Below, piece after piece: positions 25,994-35,412 of a stretch of DNA of 63,098 bases. Origin of the DNA: an uncultured bacterium (GTDB taxonomy: Bacteria; Verrucomicrobiota; Kiritimatiellia; CAIVKH01); contig CALGMT010000018.1 in assembly GCA_937958885.1 (NCBI GenBank), positions 1-63,098 on the forward strand, in the 5' to 3' direction. Position 1 is the first letter of the stretch; the number at the start of each line of letters is the position of its first letter. A program made the translations under genes and the position numbers. The notes under the pieces were generated by a model, which had not been told where the DNA came from, did no database searches, and was given only the letters and a program-made list of their open reading frames with translations.

Positions 25994-26996
25994 AAGGGGT
26001 CAAACGATGAATGTTAACATCGACATCGGTCGCATCGGCGCGTAACGTTGGACGCATGCCAAGAAAAGAGCGAATCGAATACCCTGGGGCGATCTACCAC
26101 ATCATCAGCCGCGGCAACTACCGGAAACCGCTATTTACGCTGCATGGAAGCGGAACGGCCTTTGAAGAGGCCCTTTTCGAAGTGGCGGATCGTTGTCGTT
26201 GGCGAATCTTCGCCTACGTCATCATGAACAATCATTACCACGTGGCGGTGGAAACCCCGGAAGCGAATCTCGTCGCCGGGATGAAGTGGTTGCAAGGCAC
26301 ATTCGCCACACGGTTTAATCGCCTCCATCAAGAACAGGGCCATGTTTTCCAGGGGCGGTACAAATCGATACTCGTGGAAGAAGGTCGCCCGCTTCTGGGT
26401 CTAATCAACTACATTCACCTCAACCCGGCGCGAGCCGGCTTGGTCTCAATTGATGATCTGCGCCGGTATCCGCTTTCGAGTTATGCGCACTACTGGAAGA
26501 GACAACGCCCGGCCTGCCTGGACCGGGCGGCGGTTCTCGCCCTCGCCGGATTGCCGGATTCGACTGAAGGGATGCGATCCTATGAGGCCTTACTTGCGTC
26601 CGTTGATGAAGCGAATCCCAGAAAACGCGCGGACTTGCACAATCTCTATACACGCGGCTGGTTTTTGGGCTCGAAAGAAGCGAAACGGGAACTAATTACG
26701 AAATTGATGAAATTGCATCCAAAAGCGGCGTGGTCAGGTCGCTCCCGTCGAGAATTGAATGAAGAACTATGGGATCAATTTGTTCGCGATGAATTGCGCA
26801 GGGCGCAAAAATCGGAAGAAGATATTTTGCGCGACCCGAAAGGGGCGAGATGGAAAGTAGACATTGCCAGATCCTTGCGCCGACAATTCACCGCGGGCAA
26901 TCGATGGATCGCCCAGCGCCTGCACATGGGGCATCCTACGCGGGTAAGCTTGGCCTTGAGATCGCCTTGACGTTAACATTCATCGTTTGACCCCTT
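25994..26996. mobile_element. RAYT element bounded by perfect 25-bp inverted repeats
   Basis: Bases 25994-26018 (starting aaggggtcaaacgatgaatg) are the exact reverse complement of 26972-26996. Between them is one gene, a Y1-type transposase. The element sits between two convergent genes, 4 bases after the polyprenyl synthase stop and ending next to the TAA of the gene at 26997. Related single-copy REP transposases are usually flanked by REP repeats they recognise; the palindrome at 19561-19620 shares the repeat layout. Confidence 0.88.
26056..26970 (+). CDS. REP-associated tyrosine transposase (Y1/IS200-like)
   Basis: A 304-residue single-strand DNA transposase of the Y1 HUH class. The N-terminus (RIEYPGAIYHIISRGNYRKPLF) is typical of RAYTs. 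The metal-binding HUH pair is in MNNHYHVAVETPEANL, and the catalytic Tyr is likely the one in VFQGRYKSILVEE. INYIHLNPARAGLV and YPLSSYAHY follow as in relatives. The C-terminal 130 residues form a helical extension (WSGRSRRELNEELWDQFVRD). The frame appears intact. The ATG at 26056 was chosen because the family motif begins there. Confidence 0.93.
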   Translation: MPRKERIEYPGAIYHIISRGNYRKPLFTLHGSGTAFEEALFEVADRCRWRIFAYVIMNNHYHVAVETPEANLVAGMKWLQGTFATRFNRLHQEQGHVFQGRYKSILVEEGRPLLGLINYIHLNPARAGLVSIDDLRRYPLSSYAHYWKRQRPACLDRAAVLALAGLPDSTEGMRSYEALLASVDEANPRKRADLHNLYTRGWFLGSKEAKRELITKLMKLHPKAAWSGRSRRELNEELWDQFVRDELRRAQKSEEDILRDPKGARWKVDIARSLRRQFTAGNRWIAQRLHMGHPTRVSLALRSP

Positions 26997-27881
26997 TTAT
27001 GCTTTTATGCGGCGGAGGAGGATGCCCAGGGCGAGAACGCCGCAAATCGACAGGCTCGTGATGAGCAGCAATCGCGCGTAGCCCCATAAGTCCGCGCGCA
27101 ACATGAACGGATTCAACTCGCGAGGGCCGATCGCCGCGTGGCGCGCCACCGCCACCGCGCGCGCGGATACGCGATGGCGCAATTCGCCGAGCGGCAAATG
27201 AAGCGCATCCGATCCGAAATATAGCCAGGCCGCGCCGTCGCAATCGGCCTGAAAGACGAGGTATTGCGGATCGGCCCACACGCCAATGTTGGTGAAGGTG
27301 ACGACCGGCTCGTCGTAATTCAGCACTTCAATTTTCAGATACCGAAAGGCCTGGTTGTTCAAATCGACCCACTCGCGCTCGCGCTCTTGCAGCCGATAAA
27401 TGCCGCCCTCCGCCATCCAACGCCATGCGTTGGTCGCGTCGACGCGACCGAACACTTTGATCGATCGCGCAAAATTGGTCTCCGCCGCTTGCGCGATCAA
27501 TCGGCTGAGCGGAACGGATCTGAATCCCATATCGAGGTAAAAGCGGGAGACGCCATCTCCAGCCGGCTCGTCGGACGGCGGATCCACGAGCGCGGCGGGC
27601 AATGCGAGCAGCGTGTCGGGCGTGAGGTCGGTTTGGATAAAGAACGGGCATTCGTGGCCGGCGGAATCCAATAATCGAAGGTCGGCCGGATACGCCTTGC
27701 ACCCGTCCATCACATGAAACGGAATGATCGCGCGATACAGCGTCCCGCTCTGCAGCGGCTCGAGAATCGGCGCGCGCCACCGAAACGCGTTCCGATCCGG
27801 CGCGCCGGCGGACGACAGCGCAAACGCCATCAAAAGCGCCGGAAATGCGACCATCCCATTTCTGGCGCTCGCAGATTGCAT
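26997..27881 (-). CDS. Secreted/membrane protein, DUF3999-like, C-terminal anchor
   Basis: A 294-residue protein with an N-terminal signal sequence (VAFPALLMAFALSSAGA), an extracytoplasmic beta-rich region and one C-terminal membrane helix (LLLITSLSICGVLALGILL). FRWRAPILEPLQSGTLYRAIIP and FHVMDGCKAYPADLRLLDSAG recall DUF3999 proteins of unknown function; this is a memory-based resemblance. It is the last gene of the pseudopilin cluster strand, 6 bases after the giant secreted protein. Its TAA (26999-26997) abuts the right inverted repeat of the RAYT element, so the C-terminus may have been altered by insertion. Confidence 0.72.
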   Translation of the reverse strand: MQSASARNGMVAFPALLMAFALSSAGAPDRNAFRWRAPILEPLQSGTLYRAIIPFHVMDGCKAYPADLRLLDSAGHECPFFIQTDLTPDTLLALPAALVDPPSDEPAGDGVSRFYLDMGFRSVPLSRLIAQAAETNFARSIKVFGRVDATNAWRWMAEGGIYRLQEREREWVDLNNQAFRYLKIEVLNYDEPVVTFTNIGVWADPQYLVFQADCDGAAWLYFGSDALHLPLGELRHRVSARAVAVARHAAIGPRELNPFMLRADLWGYARLLLITSLSICGVLALGILLRRIKA

Positions 27882-27887
27882 GCTGAA

Positions 27888-30800
27888 TTACGGATGCGCG
27901 TAGCGCAAACGCAGGAACCAATTGGTATGCGCGGGGCGATCGAACCAGATGGTGTTTGTCCCGATTCCGTTGGTTGCAACATTGTAGGGCGTCAACGGCG
28001 TCCACACCGCGCCATTCGTCAGGGAGGTGGCGTAGAACGGCGTGATGTGCCATGCATTCGTGTTGCCGACCGCGGTAATCGTCACGTTGGTGCCCCACTC
28101 CATGCGCGTGATCCAAGCGTCCGGCGGCGGCAGATTCGTGGGCGGGGCGCCGAAGTACTGGCCCACATTCGCAAAACCGGGCGTCCGGCCTCCAAGGAAT
28201 GTCGTCCACGCAAATGCAGCGTAGTTCGTGCCATTGCCCGATAGGCCTACGCTGCTGGAGTCAGTCCAGTCATCCAAGACGGACACCTGATCGAAATTCG
28301 CCATCACGCCGCCAAAGCTGATGGCGTGCTCCACGCCGCCCCCTTCGTTCAACAAGCGTATCCCCAACGGCAAGGGAGGATTACCCGCCTTGAAAAGGCC
28401 GTCGGCGGTCATATTCCGGTTCGGCACCTCTGACGAGCCGATCACCCAGAATCCGAACGGCGCAGCGTTCGTGTTGAGCGCGGCGCTGCCGGGCAACACA
28501 TATTTCTCGAATACCGTGTCGGGTCCGCCGCTGGGGTTCACTTCCAGCAGTTCGATTGTCCACCCGGCAATATTGAAGAGCGCAGGGCCGGCCAGCTCAA
28601 TAAACGCGGCGTCATCGAACAACGCATCATACCGCACTTCATTAATCCAAACCTGGCCGGGTTTGGCGCGCGGAACGGCGTAGAATGCGGGCGCGTTGCT
28701 GCCGCCCGCGGGGTAAAAGCGAGGCGAAGTGCCTTCCGCGCCGGGACCGGAAAACTGCGCTCGGAAATAGTATTGCACCACGGTGCCTGTTGGGTGCGGG
28801 CCCAGCAGGCTGAGCGTCTGATAGACAACAAAATTGGACTGCGCCATCGGCAGCGAGGCGAACGCGCCGTTTGTGCCGATTCGGTAGAACGCCGTGACGT
28901 TGGTGATTTGCGCGCCATGCACGGGCGAGATGATCGCATTCAGCCGAATCGTGTCGTTGGTGAACGGCGCGGCGGGATTGTGAAATCCGAACAGCGTGAC
29001 ATCCGCGGGCGGCTGTGGGAAGCCCACGGAAATATTGTCGATCAGAATTTGCCGCGCGCCGGACACATGACGCAGACGGATCGACGCAGGCCCGGCCACA
29101 TTCAACAGCCGCTCGAAGTTGGTAAAGTTCGGCGATTCGTTCACGACGCTGATGTTGGTGACCGAGGCCCATGAGGCGCCGTTATTCGTGGAATATTCCA
29201 CCGCGAGCACCGGGGTCGGCGTGCCGGGCCATCGAGCATAATCGAAGGTCAGCAATCCGATGCCGTCGGGGAAAACCGGCGATTCGATGAAGCTGCCGGT
29301 GTCTGTGCTGGTGCGCAGCGATTGGCCCCGGTAGGCGTTCACATCGTTCACGATCGCGTTCGTGATACGCCAGCCCTGAAAGACGTGAACGCCCGAATTG
29401 AAGAAATTCTTGCGGGGCCAGGCCTCGAAATCCTGAGTGCGGACCTCCTCCGGCAAGCCGACCTCGATATTGTCGATCAGGATGTCCTGCGGCGGCTGGC
29501 CGCCGTAGGACACCCCGCGAATGACCACATCGTCGAACGCGATATTTCCCGACACCTTGTCCGCGTATAGAAACCGCACTTTTGTGATGTTTGTCGAGAG
29601 GGCCAGCGAGTAAGTCGTTCCGGAATTGGAGATGTTCGTATAGGCTTGGACGAGAATCCAACTGCCCGTTACATAGCCCTGCACCTCGAAACGCGAGGCC
29701 GCGCTGATCGTCTGGCCCTTCATCCAGAACGTAAGATTGGTGGGATTAACCAGTTCGGGCGTGTCGGCATAATCCCCTGTGGCGTCAAACCGAAGGGAAG
29801 GCGGCTCAAGGCCGGAGCTGCTTGCTGAGGTGTAGTTGGAAATGCTGTTAAACGTCCAGCCTTCGGGCGGTGTGAGCCCGCTGGCGAATCCTTCGCTGAC
29901 GAGCAGCGTGGAACCGCCGCCGATCGGCGTGCCGGTGCTGGTGTTCAGGATGCGCACATAGCGCGGCAGGGTCTGATAAAAATAGAGCGAATAGGGCGTC
30001 CAACCGGTTTCGGTAATATTGGAAAGGCTGCCGACGGTAGTCCACGCCACGCCGTCCGGCGATTCCTGTACCAGCAGTTCCGCCGGCGCGGCTCCGTTGT
30101 TGCCGCGCGCGAGCTGGAACGAGACCGTGCCGTAGCCGTTGGTCCAGAGCGGGGTGCGGATAAAATTGGCGGCATTCGAGCTGCCGGGCACCCGCGCGCT
30201 GGGCGAATCAAATGCGCCCGCACTAAAGACGCGGCCTGTGCAAAGCTGCCAATTGTCCACGATGTGGCATCCGGCGTTGGTCAGCGCGGCGTTGGTCCAG
30301 CGCGAAAAGTCTTGAAACCGAGGGTCTGGAAAGGCGGGCAATAGTTCGATGTTGTCCACCAGAAAGGCATTGGTTCCGGAGATGACGCGCAGCTCGATGA
30401 ATTGCTGCGCCGGATCGTCGAGGTTCAGGCTGAACTCCGTATAAGACTGTTGAACGATACCGTTGAGCGTCGCGGCGGTCGAGTAGGTGTCGCCGGTGCC
30501 GACGGGACTGGTCCGCACCTGCACGGTCAGGTTGTCGGTCGGGTCTTCCTCCGGATTGTTGAAGCTGGTGCGGTAGCGGAAAACGATCCGCCCGATCCCC
30601 TGCTCGATGCGCGGGCTTCGGATGCTGCCGCCGTTTCGGAGCGCGAGCGTGGGGGCCGCATATGCGAGGTTGGATGCGGTGATCATCGATGCGTTGGTCG
30701 CGACCCAACCGCCGCGCGCGAGGGTTCCGGTCCGCGTAAAATCCCATGACGTGAAATATTGGTAGGGTCTTGGGAGGAGGCGCATGGCGACGTTATCGAT

Positions 30801-31679
30801 CTGCAGCGATCCTTTTGTTCCCGCTCCGCTGACGTCCACAACCACACGCGCCCACGCGGCGTTTGCGGGCGCCGCGCCACGGACCGCGACGTTGTTCCAA
30901 ACCTCCGCGTTGAAGGGGATATTGGTCGCGACGACCGCGAGCGGGGATCCGTGCGTCGGGCTGTAGAACTCGATCTTAATCTGCTGCACCGCCGCCGTCC
31001 ACGGACCGAAGTTGGTGTTGCTGTTGCCGTCCATCCAGAACCACGCGGAGGCTTCGTAGTCGAAATCGCGTCCGGCAGGGGCATCCTGCCAGATGCCGCC
31101 GAACGTCGGGCCGATAAAGAATTCGTGGAACGGGCTGACATACCGCCAGTCGCGGCGGCCGGAATTCCCATAGCGGTCGCCGTAGTTCATTGCGGGTCGC
31201 CGATTCCACGCGAATGCGCGCTCCGGATCGCCGAGGTCGTCCTGCTCAAAGTCGCCGTTGCGGACGAGGTCGTCATTAGCCGGGCCGGTGTAGGCGTAGG
31301 AGGCCAGGGCGACGGAAAAAGCGGCGTTGGTCTCATTGAAGCGGAAACGGTAGAAGCCATCGGTCAGATTGGTCAGCGTCAGGTTCACGCCGTTGAATAC
31401 GCCCGTTCCTGACATCGGGACCGTGCCGATCGCCGGGCCACCCCAGTTCGTGCTCCAGTTTCCATTCGCGACGAATTTGAACTGATTGGTCGCGCGGTGC
31501 GAGATAAAGAAGATGCCTTCCCACACGTGGTTCGTCACGAGATAGAGGTTGTTCGCCGCCTGGCTCCAACCCTGCCATTCGCCCGCGGCGGTCATGGAGG
31601 AATAGATCGAGGTGAACCCGCGCGCGGAGCCGGCCGCGAGAAGCAATACCAAGGCCGCAGATGACAAGCCGTTCTTCAT
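27888..31679 (-). CDS. Giant secreted multidomain protein with lamin-tail domain
   Basis: A 1263-residue exported protein, rich in Asn and Thr. A signal peptide covers about 1-21 (SAALVLLLAAGSARG). Several beta-sandwich-like modules follow, each closing with a variant of DNI(E/S/A)V: LQIDNVAM, FLVDNIELL, ILIDNIEVG, ILIDNISVG. Modules also share a core of the type I.SP.....G.G...F.Y.R......V..S..G..W. Residues about 1010-1120 are a lamin-tail domain (VWINEVRYDALFDDAAFIEL, WTIELLEV). There is no clear anchor at the C-terminus. It directly follows the pseudopilin genes, so it may be the cargo or partner of that machine. Substrate or ligand is unknown. Confidence 0.82.
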   Translation of the reverse strand: MKNGLSSAALVLLLAAGSARGFTSIYSSMTAAGEWQGWSQAANNLYLVTNHVWEGIFFISHRATNQFKFVANGNWSTNWGGPAIGTVPMSGTGVFNGVNLTLTNLTDGFYRFRFNETNAAFSVALASYAYTGPANDDLVRNGDFEQDDLGDPERAFAWNRRPAMNYGDRYGNSGRRDWRYVSPFHEFFIGPTFGGIWQDAPAGRDFDYEASAWFWMDGNSNTNFGPWTAAVQQIKIEFYSPTHGSPLAVVATNIPFNAEVWNNVAVRGAAPANAAWARVVVDVSGAGTKGSLQIDNVAMRLLPRPYQYFTSWDFTRTGTLARGGWVATNASMITASNLAYAAPTLALRNGGSIRSPRIEQGIGRIVFRYRTSFNNPEEDPTDNLTVQVRTSPVGTGDTYSTAATLNGIVQQSYTEFSLNLDDPAQQFIELRVISGTNAFLVDNIELLPAFPDPRFQDFSRWTNAALTNAGCHIVDNWQLCTGRVFSAGAFDSPSARVPGSSNAANFIRTPLWTNGYGTVSFQLARGNNGAAPAELLVQESPDGVAWTTVGSLSNITETGWTPYSLYFYQTLPRYVRILNTSTGTPIGGGSTLLVSEGFASGLTPPEGWTFNSISNYTSASSSGLEPPSLRFDATGDYADTPELVNPTNLTFWMKGQTISAASRFEVQGYVTGSWILVQAYTNISNSGTTYSLALSTNITKVRFLYADKVSGNIAFDDVVIRGVSYGGQPPQDILIDNIEVGLPEEVRTQDFEAWPRKNFFNSGVHVFQGWRITNAIVNDVNAYRGQSLRTSTDTGSFIESPVFPDGIGLLTFDYARWPGTPTPVLAVEYSTNNGASWASVTNISVVNESPNFTNFERLLNVAGPASIRLRHVSGARQILIDNISVGFPQPPADVTLFGFHNPAAPFTNDTIRLNAIISPVHGAQITNVTAFYRIGTNGAFASLPMAQSNFVVYQTLSLLGPHPTGTVVQYYFRAQFSGPGAEGTSPRFYPAGGSNAPAFYAVPRAKPGQVWINEVRYDALFDDAAFIELAGPALFNIAGWTIELLEVNPSGGPDTVFEKYVLPGSAALNTNAAPFGFWVIGSSEVPNRNMTADGLFKAGNPPLPLGIRLLNEGGGVEHAISFGGVMANFDQVSVLDDWTDSSSVGLSGNGTNYAAFAWTTFLGGRTPGFANVGQYFGAPPTNLPPPDAWITRMEWGTNVTITAVGNTNAWHITPFYATSLTNGAVWTPLTPYNVATNGIGTNTIWFDRPAHTNWFLRLRYAHP

Positions 31680-31742
31680 ACCACCATCAACCGTACACCA
31701 AATTTCGCCCCTCGTTACGGCAGCTCGCTCGCGCAATCGGCG

Positions 31743-32450
31743 CTAGAGCTGGCTGCAATCGTAGGTGCGGAGAATACCGGTCAGAGGATTGACGCCCAAC
31801 CGCCAAACAACCGGATTGTCTTTCCAGACCAATCGAACGACCTGCCCGGCCAGCCCATCAAGCGCGACGGCTTCCACAAGATAGAAATCGAAGGGGGTTA
31901 TCGTGCCGCCGTTGACCTCGACCGCCCAGCCTTGCGGGGTGAATCGGAGCGCATTTATTTGTTTAGGCGCGTCTGTCGCAGTCGGGAACGGGATGCGATC
32001 AGCCCCTGTGTACACCGTCTGCTGACGAAATACATTTCGGTTCGCATTGATGCACGGAGACGGACGGGCCGCCTGCGAGCTGTTGTTCTGATCCACAAAA
32101 TAGATGCCCGCCGGCAGGTACGCCCAATCCTTGATGTAGCCGCGCGATCGCGTGAACACGGCATACGAGCGAAGCGCCTTCGCGTATTCGTTCGTCGATA
32201 GGCCGGAATAAACGGCCGAAAAATCGTCGGGCAGCACCAGATACACGTCCTCCCGATTGGCGATCGCCCATTGGCGAGCCAAGGCGATCGTAGAGCGCAG
32301 CTCATTGACGGCCGCGCGCATTTTGCCGCCGCGTCCGATGTCCTCGAAACGCGGCACCGCAATCGCGAACATGATCGCCATGATGCTGATGACGATGAGC
32401 AGTTCAACAAGGGTGAACCCGCCGCTGCGGTCTGTACGGGTCATAGCCAT
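31743..32450 (-). CDS. Type II pseudopilin-like protein (GspH-like; Verru_Chthon cassette D type)
   Basis: A 235-residue protein with a class III (prepilin) leader: GG|FTLVELLIVISIMAIMFAIA, with Gly at -1, Phe at +1 and Glu at +5. The C-terminal domain is beta-rich and includes ARQWAIANREDVYLVLPDD, resembling GspH/FimT minor pseudopilins. It overlaps the GspK-like gene by 10 bases; GAGG lies 8 bases before the ATG at 32450. The Verru_Chthon label is inferred from gene order and size. Confidence 0.85.
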   Translation of the reverse strand: MAMTRTDRSGGFTLVELLIVISIMAIMFAIAVPRFEDIGRGGKMRAAVNELRSTIALARQWAIANREDVYLVLPDDFSAVYSGLSTNEYAKALRSYAVFTRSRGYIKDWAYLPAGIYFVDQNNSSQAARPSPCINANRNVFRQQTVYTGADRIPFPTATDAPKQINALRFTPQGWAVEVNGGTITPFDFYLVEAVALDGLAGQVVRLVWKDNPVVWRLGVNPLTGILRTYDCSQL

Positions 32451-34570
32451 CGGAAGAACCTCAACAGCATTTTATTCGTGACGTTTGTCGGGTCGTCGAA
32501 CTCGGGGTCTCGCCAAATCGTCGCGACGGCGCGCGCCTCCGAGCCGGTCGTGCCGCCCGGCGTAATGGATTGCGCATAGAGATAGACATTGAAGAGGTTC
32601 TGGCGGTAGCTGAAGAGGCCGGATGAATTCCGAATCAGAGCCTCGCGCAACGCGTCGTTGGTGAGCACCGGCGAGGTGAGCTGGCCGTTGAGGGCGGACA
32701 ACAGGCCGTTGTCGAATTCGCCGAGCACCGAGAGCGCGCGGTTATTCTCATACCGGCCTGAGGCGGCCAACCGGGCAATCACATTGCCGGCGAGCGAGCG
32801 CGCCGCTGCGATCGTGACCGTGGGGCCGCCGCCGCCGGGATAGGCTTCGATGGGCATCGCATAAAACGCAGCGGCCAGCACATTGCTGTTGGCCGAATTG
32901 ATGTTCACCAGCGAGCGCCGCACGGGCGGATCGCCGAGTGTAAAATAATCGAGCACGGGGTGCAGATTCGCGCCGGGCGTATTGTAGAGCGCGATCGTAC
33001 GCCACGGCTGGCCGACGGAAAGAAACCCCAGTTCGCCAACGCTCCCAACGCCGAGGCCGGCCTTGGGCAGGTCGAGCGGAAAGTCGCGGACATACATCGT
33101 GGACACGCCTTCGCCTCCCGTGGCGTTTTGATTTATGCGGCCCGGCGTGATCGCCGTGTAGGTGGGCGCAGGCTGCTCGGCTTGCAGCGTCCATTGGGCC
33201 GGAAGGTGGTTCAGGCGCGGATCGACGACGGAAAAGCTGCGGATGCGGATGGTACCGGAATTCGGCGGGATCGGCGTCTGCAAATCGATATTGTTGTTCG
33301 GGAAGCGCGCAAGGTCCACGGCATTGCCGCCCTGCTCCACGCGCAACCCGCTGTTCATCTGCACGCGGATCACGGCGGTGTTCTGGGCGATCGGCGCATT
33401 GGTGCGTTTTTCCCAAATAAAGGTGGTCTGCTGGAAAGAGTTGGGCGGGTGCGCCGCAACCGGACGGGGGCCGGTGGTGAGCAAATCGGTTATGGGATCG
33501 ATGGCGAGTTCGGTGGGCAGCGCATTGATCACATTGATGATCGGGGACGACTCGGCCACCAGCGTCGCCGCGGGAAAGCTGCGATCGCCGAAGGGGAACC
33601 ATGTTTCCACGGTCATATACACGCGATGGATCGTTTCGGTTGTGCCGCCGGAGATCGTGCGGGCCACCGCGTTTGAGAAAATGACCTCATTGATCATCGG
33701 CACGGCTTCGGTGGCGAAGCTTTCGAGGTCGCGCGGGATCGAGTCGGTGTCCACATAATCGAGCAGGTTCGTAAACACCATCTCCGGATTCGGCACATTG
33801 CAGGCGACGAGCGCGGCGACGATTTCATCACGCCGCGCCAGCAGCGCGTCGGCGTCGCCCGCGAGCGAGACTTTCGGCTGACCCAGCGGATTGAAATCGG
33901 GACCGAATTGCGAAAAGGGCGCGAAGTTTCGAATCGGCGTGTTGGTGAACAACGTCGCGGTGGAAGCCCCCAGGTAATACAACTCCGCGGGACTTTCGAC
34001 GCGCCGCCACTCGTTGGACCGCCGCGCCAGCAAGTTGCCCAAGTTGCGAATTTCGCTGTGCAGGGAGGGCGAGAGCTGGATTTCGCGGCCGTCGTTTCCG
34101 CGCTGACGCTGAAGTTTGCCCGCCAGGTTGACGTCAATCAGTCCGGACATATCGACCGCAACATAGCCGACACGTCCGATCACCGTGGTCCCCGCCGTGA
34201 CATCGGCCAGGCGCAAGCTGGACGGGAGCGCGTTGGTCAGGCCCGCGGGGACATACAGGCGCGACTCCAAGTCGGGGAAAAGATTCGTGATGAGGCCGGG
34301 TCCGGTGGTGAGCGTGTACACGTCTCCAGGATAGAGGGCGTCCCGGCCGACCATGTCCGCGTCGATCGCGTTCATCGCGCGCGCCAGCGCCACATGGATC
34401 AATTGCCGCGCGCGCACGGTCTCTGCGAAGGAGTTGGTCGCGAGCCGCTCCACGCGCATCGTGATGATCAGGCTGATGGCGAGGACGGCGAGCACCGCAA
34501 CGAAGCCGAGCACGACAATCAACGCCATGCCGCTTCGCGCGCGCAGATCTTTGGGGCCGCTCTGCCTCAT
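32441..34570 (-). CDS. GspK-like minor pseudopilin, large (Verru_Chthon cassette A type)
   Basis: A 709-residue protein. The N-terminal helix reads SG|MALIVVLGFVAVLAVLAISL and has Val where other pseudopilins have Glu at +5, as in GspK-type tip subunits. It is more than twice the length of GspK. The bulk is an extracytoplasmic domain without a motif I can name; VAVDMSGLIDVNLAGKLQRQ resembles the GspK helical region where 'D..G.iN.N' occurs, and RRSLVNINSANSNVLAAAFY is a second such stretch. Overlaps gspJ-like as ATGA. Expected to cap a pseudopilus in the periplasm. Confidence 0.82.
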   Translation of the reverse strand: MRQSGPKDLRARSGMALIVVLGFVAVLAVLAISLIITMRVERLATNSFAETVRARQLIHVALARAMNAIDADMVGRDALYPGDVYTLTTGPGLITNLFPDLESRLYVPAGLTNALPSSLRLADVTAGTTVIGRVGYVAVDMSGLIDVNLAGKLQRQRGNDGREIQLSPSLHSEIRNLGNLLARRSNEWRRVESPAELYYLGASTATLFTNTPIRNFAPFSQFGPDFNPLGQPKVSLAGDADALLARRDEIVAALVACNVPNPEMVFTNLLDYVDTDSIPRDLESFATEAVPMINEVIFSNAVARTISGGTTETIHRVYMTVETWFPFGDRSFPAATLVAESSPIINVINALPTELAIDPITDLLTTGPRPVAAHPPNSFQQTTFIWEKRTNAPIAQNTAVIRVQMNSGLRVEQGGNAVDLARFPNNNIDLQTPIPPNSGTIRIRSFSVVDPRLNHLPAQWTLQAEQPAPTYTAITPGRINQNATGGEGVSTMYVRDFPLDLPKAGLGVGSVGELGFLSVGQPWRTIALYNTPGANLHPVLDYFTLGDPPVRRSLVNINSANSNVLAAAFYAMPIEAYPGGGGPTVTIAAARSLAGNVIARLAASGRYENNRALSVLGEFDNGLLSALNGQLTSPVLTNDALREALIRNSSGLFSYRQNLFNVYLYAQSITPGGTTGSEARAVATIWRDPEFDDPTNVTNKMLLRFFRWL

Positions 34571-35412
34571 GGATATCCCTGATCGTAATAGCTGAATTTA
34601 TTCGGAAAATAGATGCGTTGATAGTGCCGGCGCACGACGGATTCGACAAATTCGATCGTGCGCGTGTTGTTGGGCCCGAGCGTGGCGGCCAACTGCGCAG
34701 CGCGAATCGCGTCGGCCTCGCTCAAGGTCTCCAGGTAGATGTCCATGCAGAAGAGCGGCTGTGGGTCGCGCGAATCCCATTCGAACACCCGCCGTCCGGC
34801 TGCGTCGGCATAGGCAAAAATCTCGAACGTGCGGACATTCTCCAGCAGCGGATATTGACGCGCGCGAGTCAGCACGCCGGATTCGGGCCAATTGAGGCCT
34901 GTCACACCGCTCGCATATGGATGCGAGGCGTTGGTAGAGACATTTACAAAGTTTTGCCACAGCGCGAACCGATACTGCGGATTGGGCGGCGCGTCGGTGA
35001 GCCCGCTGTAATTCCCAACAAAATACACGCGCATGACTGATTCGCGCGGCGGGCGGTTGATTCCCGTCAAATTGTTTGCGGTCAGCAGCCAGATTTCATC
35101 CGCGCCCTCCAACCCGAAATTGTTGGGCGTGGTGTTGGCGCGATACCGCATGGTCAACAGGGCGTTGGTGCTCGAGCTGGCGTTGTCGAACAACGCCTGG
35201 CTGATCTCGCGGGAAAGAAAATCCATCACCGCGCGCGCGGCGGCGTCGCGCTCGGCCTGCTTCATGGTCTCCTGATAGACCTTGGTGGAAGACGCATAGA
35301 TGCGGCCCATGGCCAGCACGATCAACAGAAGCACCACCACCGCGGCCAGCATCTCGATGAGCGTGAAACCGGCGCGGGCGCGCACAGGCGCTTTGACGGC
35401 GTCAGAACCCAT
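34567..35412 (-). CDS. GspJ-like pseudopilin (Verru_Chthon cassette C type)
   Basis: A 281-residue protein with a prepilin leader, ARAG|FTLIEMLAAVVVLLLIV, Gly at -1 and Glu at +5. Next is SSTKVYQETMKQAERDAAAR, typical of the amphipathic helix in GspJ proteins. The rest is an extracytoplasmic domain. Overlaps the GspI-like gene by 11 bases and the GspK-like gene by 4 (ATGA), implying joint translation. In type II systems GspI, J and K form the tip complex. Confidence 0.85.
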   Translation of the reverse strand: MGSDAVKAPVRARAGFTLIEMLAAVVVLLLIVLAMGRIYASSTKVYQETMKQAERDAAARAVMDFLSREISQALFDNASSSTNALLTMRYRANTTPNNFGLEGADEIWLLTANNLTGINRPPRESVMRVYFVGNYSGLTDAPPNPQYRFALWQNFVNVSTNASHPYASGVTGLNWPESGVLTRARQYPLLENVRTFEIFAYADAAGRRVFEWDSRDPQPLFCMDIYLETLSEADAIRAAQLAATLGPNNTRTIEFVESVVRRHYQRIYFPNKFSYYDQGYP

